DNA of 64,000 nt, taken from assembly GCA_963930775.1 (NCBI GenBank), contig OZ005692.1:10893029-10957028 (forward strand). The letters are read 5' to 3'. The stretch's first letter is position 1, and every line of letters starts with the position of its first letter. A program made the translations under genes and the position numbers. The notes under the pieces are model-generated. The model ran no database searches, was not told where the DNA came from, and worked only from the letters and a program-made list of their open reading frames with translations. Positions 62,293 to 64,000 of the stretch are shown piece after piece. This stretch comes from Cliona cf. orientalis (taxonomy: Eukaryota > Porifera > Demospongiae > Clionaida > Clionaidae).

Positions 62293-64000
62293 ATGGCTGA
62301 GTCTCAATCTGTTGCCAAGCAAGCCCTGAAGAAGCTGGAGGACCAGCTGACCTGTGCCATCTGCCTCGATGCCTTCAAAGACCCCAAACTGCTCCAATGC
62401 TTCCATGTCTACTGCAAGGACTGCCTCCAGCGACTGGTGGTCACAGACAGACAGGGACAACTCTCCCTACGCTGCCCCACCTGCCGACAATCCACCCTCC
62501 TTCCCCCGGCTACTAGCGTGTCTGACCTCCAGCCGGCGTTCCATATCCACCACCTCTTTGAGATCCAAGACGCACTGGAGAAGGTGAAAGAGCCTCAAAA
62601 GGTAATGTGTGGAAAGTGCAAGAAGGCAAAGCAAGCGGCCACGAGCTACTGCCGCGACTGTGGGGAATTTATCTGCGCCATGTGTACGACCATCCATAGC
62701 AACTGGGACGACTTTGCCGGGCACGAGGTGGTAGCTCTTGAGCAGCTAGAGAGCAAAATGAAAGAGCTCGACGCTTTGAAGAAGGTGACCTTTTACTGCT
62801 CCCTGCACAAAGGCAAGGAGCTCGTGATTTATTGTGAGACGTGTGAGGAGCTCATCTGCCACAACTGCACCGTCACAAAGCACTGCCGTCCAGAGCACAA
62901 GTATAGCCTTGTGGACGACACTTTTGAGCAGCACAAAACTGAGATCGTTACGTCCCTAGAGCCAATCGAAAAGCAGGTTGGCGTCGTAAACAAGGCACTT
63001 GAAGAGCTAGGTCAACAATCGGCTGAGGTAGACAACCAACGTGGAAGGACAAAAACTGAAATTGCGCGATTGTTTCGACAAATTTACGACATTCTTGAAG
63101 CGCGGAAAGCTGACCTAGATAGTCAAGTCGATCAGATAGCGAATCAAAAGCTGAAGAATCTAGCCGCACAGAAAGATGAAGTGGAGACAGTTCAGACCCA
63201 GCTGGCCAGCTGTCTGTCATTTGTGAGGGAGAGCCTGAGGACAGGAAGCCAGGGAGAGGTGATGAAAATGAAGAAGACTGTCATGAAACAGATCAAGGAG
63301 ATGACAGACAACTTCAAGCCAGACATCCTGCCTCCCTGCGAAACAGCAAACATCAGATTCAAAGCATCTCCTGAGCTCACCCAAGCCTGCCAGCAGTTTG
63401 GAAGAGTATTTCTTCAGCAAATATCTCCAGAGAAATGCTGTGCCATAGGCAAAGGCCTGGAAGTAGCTAAGCTTGATGAGAGAGCCACTGCAGTCCTGCA
63501 TGTTGTTGATCAGAAAGGGAAGGCTTACAGCACACCAGTGGAGACTCTGACCTGTGAACTGGTATTAAAGAGCACTGGTGAGATGATAGACTGCTCTGTG
63601 AAGAAGACTGAAGCCAGTGGCCAGTATGAAATCAGCTACCAAGCCACCAGTCGAGGGAGGCACCAGCTGCACATCAAAGTGGAGGGGGAGCACATCAAAG
63701 GAAGCCCATTCCCTATCACTGTGATGCTACCAGTCCAGAAGCTGAGCACTCCAATCAAGATCATCAGTGGACTGAAAGGACCATACGGTGTGACAGTCAA
63801 CCAGAGAGGGGAGATCATAGTAGCCGAGAGGGATGGACACTGTATCTCCATCTTCAGCCCAGCAGGAGAGAAAATTTGTTCATTTGGCTCAAAAGGCTTA
63901 GGACTAGGACAGTTCAATGAACCTCATGGTGTAACAGTGGATGATGATGGCAACATACTGGTGGCTGATGTTAACAACCATTGTATTCAGAAGTTTACTT
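62293..64000 (+). CDS. TRIM-NHL protein, copy L, open but leaves the window
   Basis: 569 codons are open: RING with all ligands, type 1 B-box 1, B-box 2 (ELVIYCETC), coiled coil, filamin repeat and NHL 1 to part of 2. It is separated by about 21 kb from copy K but is as similar in the N-terminal half as the tandem neighbours. Local differences include EKCCAIGKGLEV and SPAGEKICSFGSKGLGLGQF. Whether it is intact cannot be judged from this window. Confidence 0.9.
   Translation, partial: MAESQSVAKQALKKLEDQLTCAICLDAFKDPKLLQCFHVYCKDCLQRLVVTDRQGQLSLRCPTCRQSTLLPPATSVSDLQPAFHIHHLFEIQDALEKVKEPQKVMCGKCKKAKQAATSYCRDCGEFICAMCTTIHSNWDDFAGHEVVALEQLESKMKELDALKKVTFYCSLHKGKELVIYCETCEELICHNCTVTKHCRPEHKYSLVDDTFEQHKTEIVTSLEPIEKQVGVVNKALEELGQQSAEVDNQRGRTKTEIARLFRQIYDILEARKADLDSQVDQIANQKLKNLAAQKDEVETVQTQLASCLSFVRESLRTGSQGEVMKMKKTVMKQIKEMTDNFKPDILPPCETANIRFKASPELTQACQQFGRVFLQQISPEKCCAIGKGLEVAKLDERATAVLHVVDQKGKAYSTPVETLTCELVLKSTGEMIDCSVKKTEASGQYEISYQATSRGRHQLHIKVEGEHIKGSPFPITVMLPVQKLSTPIKIISGLKGPYGVTVNQRGEIIVAERDGHCISIFSPAGEKICSFGSKGLGLGQFNEPHGVTVDDDGNILVADVNNHCIQKFT

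Noticed and set aside
1-64000. tRNA, rRNA or CRISPR loci
   Set aside because: No cloverleaf with A and B boxes, no rRNA core motifs and no repeat-spacer arrays were recognised by eye.

Overview
The window looks like nuclear DNA of an early-branching animal, most likely a demosponge of the Amphimedon type. This is an inference from short introns (58-140 bp), AT-rich spacers packed with short inverted-repeat elements, Death-fold proteins, and a large local expansion of TRIM-NHL genes. No database search was possible.

The main feature is a tandem array of RING-B-box-B-box-coiled coil-filamin-NHL genes, all on the + strand, with a period of about 3.2 kb. Twelve copies are visible, here called A to L: A 1-1498, B 3252, C 6599, D 16542, E 20163, F 23353, G 26569, H 29399, I 32562, J 37456, K 40614, L 62293. 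B, D, F and I are intact single-exon reading frames of 755-757 aa. L is open until it leaves the window. A, C, E, G, H, J and K are broken. Most copies have a conserved promoter block with TCATGTGA, a short leader exon, a 5'UTR intron, and the coding exon. A minus-strand relic of the last exon of TTC36 lies in the 3' spacer of copies A to J, but no other TTC36 exon is present. From B to I the first B-box alternates strictly between two sequence types, which suggests that a two-gene dimer was amplified.

Other genes interrupt or flank the array. A three-exon Death-domain gene lies at 12707-14327 (+). A gene for a membrane-spanning protein with a Death-like C-terminus lies at 42040-43601 (-), built from symmetric phase-1 exons. 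A multi-exon spectrin-repeat gene runs from 59857 down to at least 46557 (-). A two-exon 57-aa lysine-rich protein gene lies at 61095-61348 (+). Inside a large intron of the spectrin-repeat gene, in antisense, are broken filamin-NHL pieces headed by a coiled coil and a membrane helix instead of RING and B-boxes (47270-50754).

Mobile DNA is abundant: elements with 5-6 bp target duplications inside copy A and in TTC36 relics, a 1.84-kb TTAA-flanked element in the leader intron of copy J, a family of small TA-flanked MITEs in the spectrin-repeat gene introns, a Penelope-like tail with a hammerhead-like motif fused to copy K, a LINE 3' fragment, and several long palindromes.

TRIM-NHL proteins are usually cytoplasmic E3 ubiquitin ligases whose NHL propeller selects RNA or protein targets. 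Here the N-terminal half is almost constant between copies, while a few loop positions of the propeller vary. That fits a family with one effector module and diversified recognition, but its function here is inferred.
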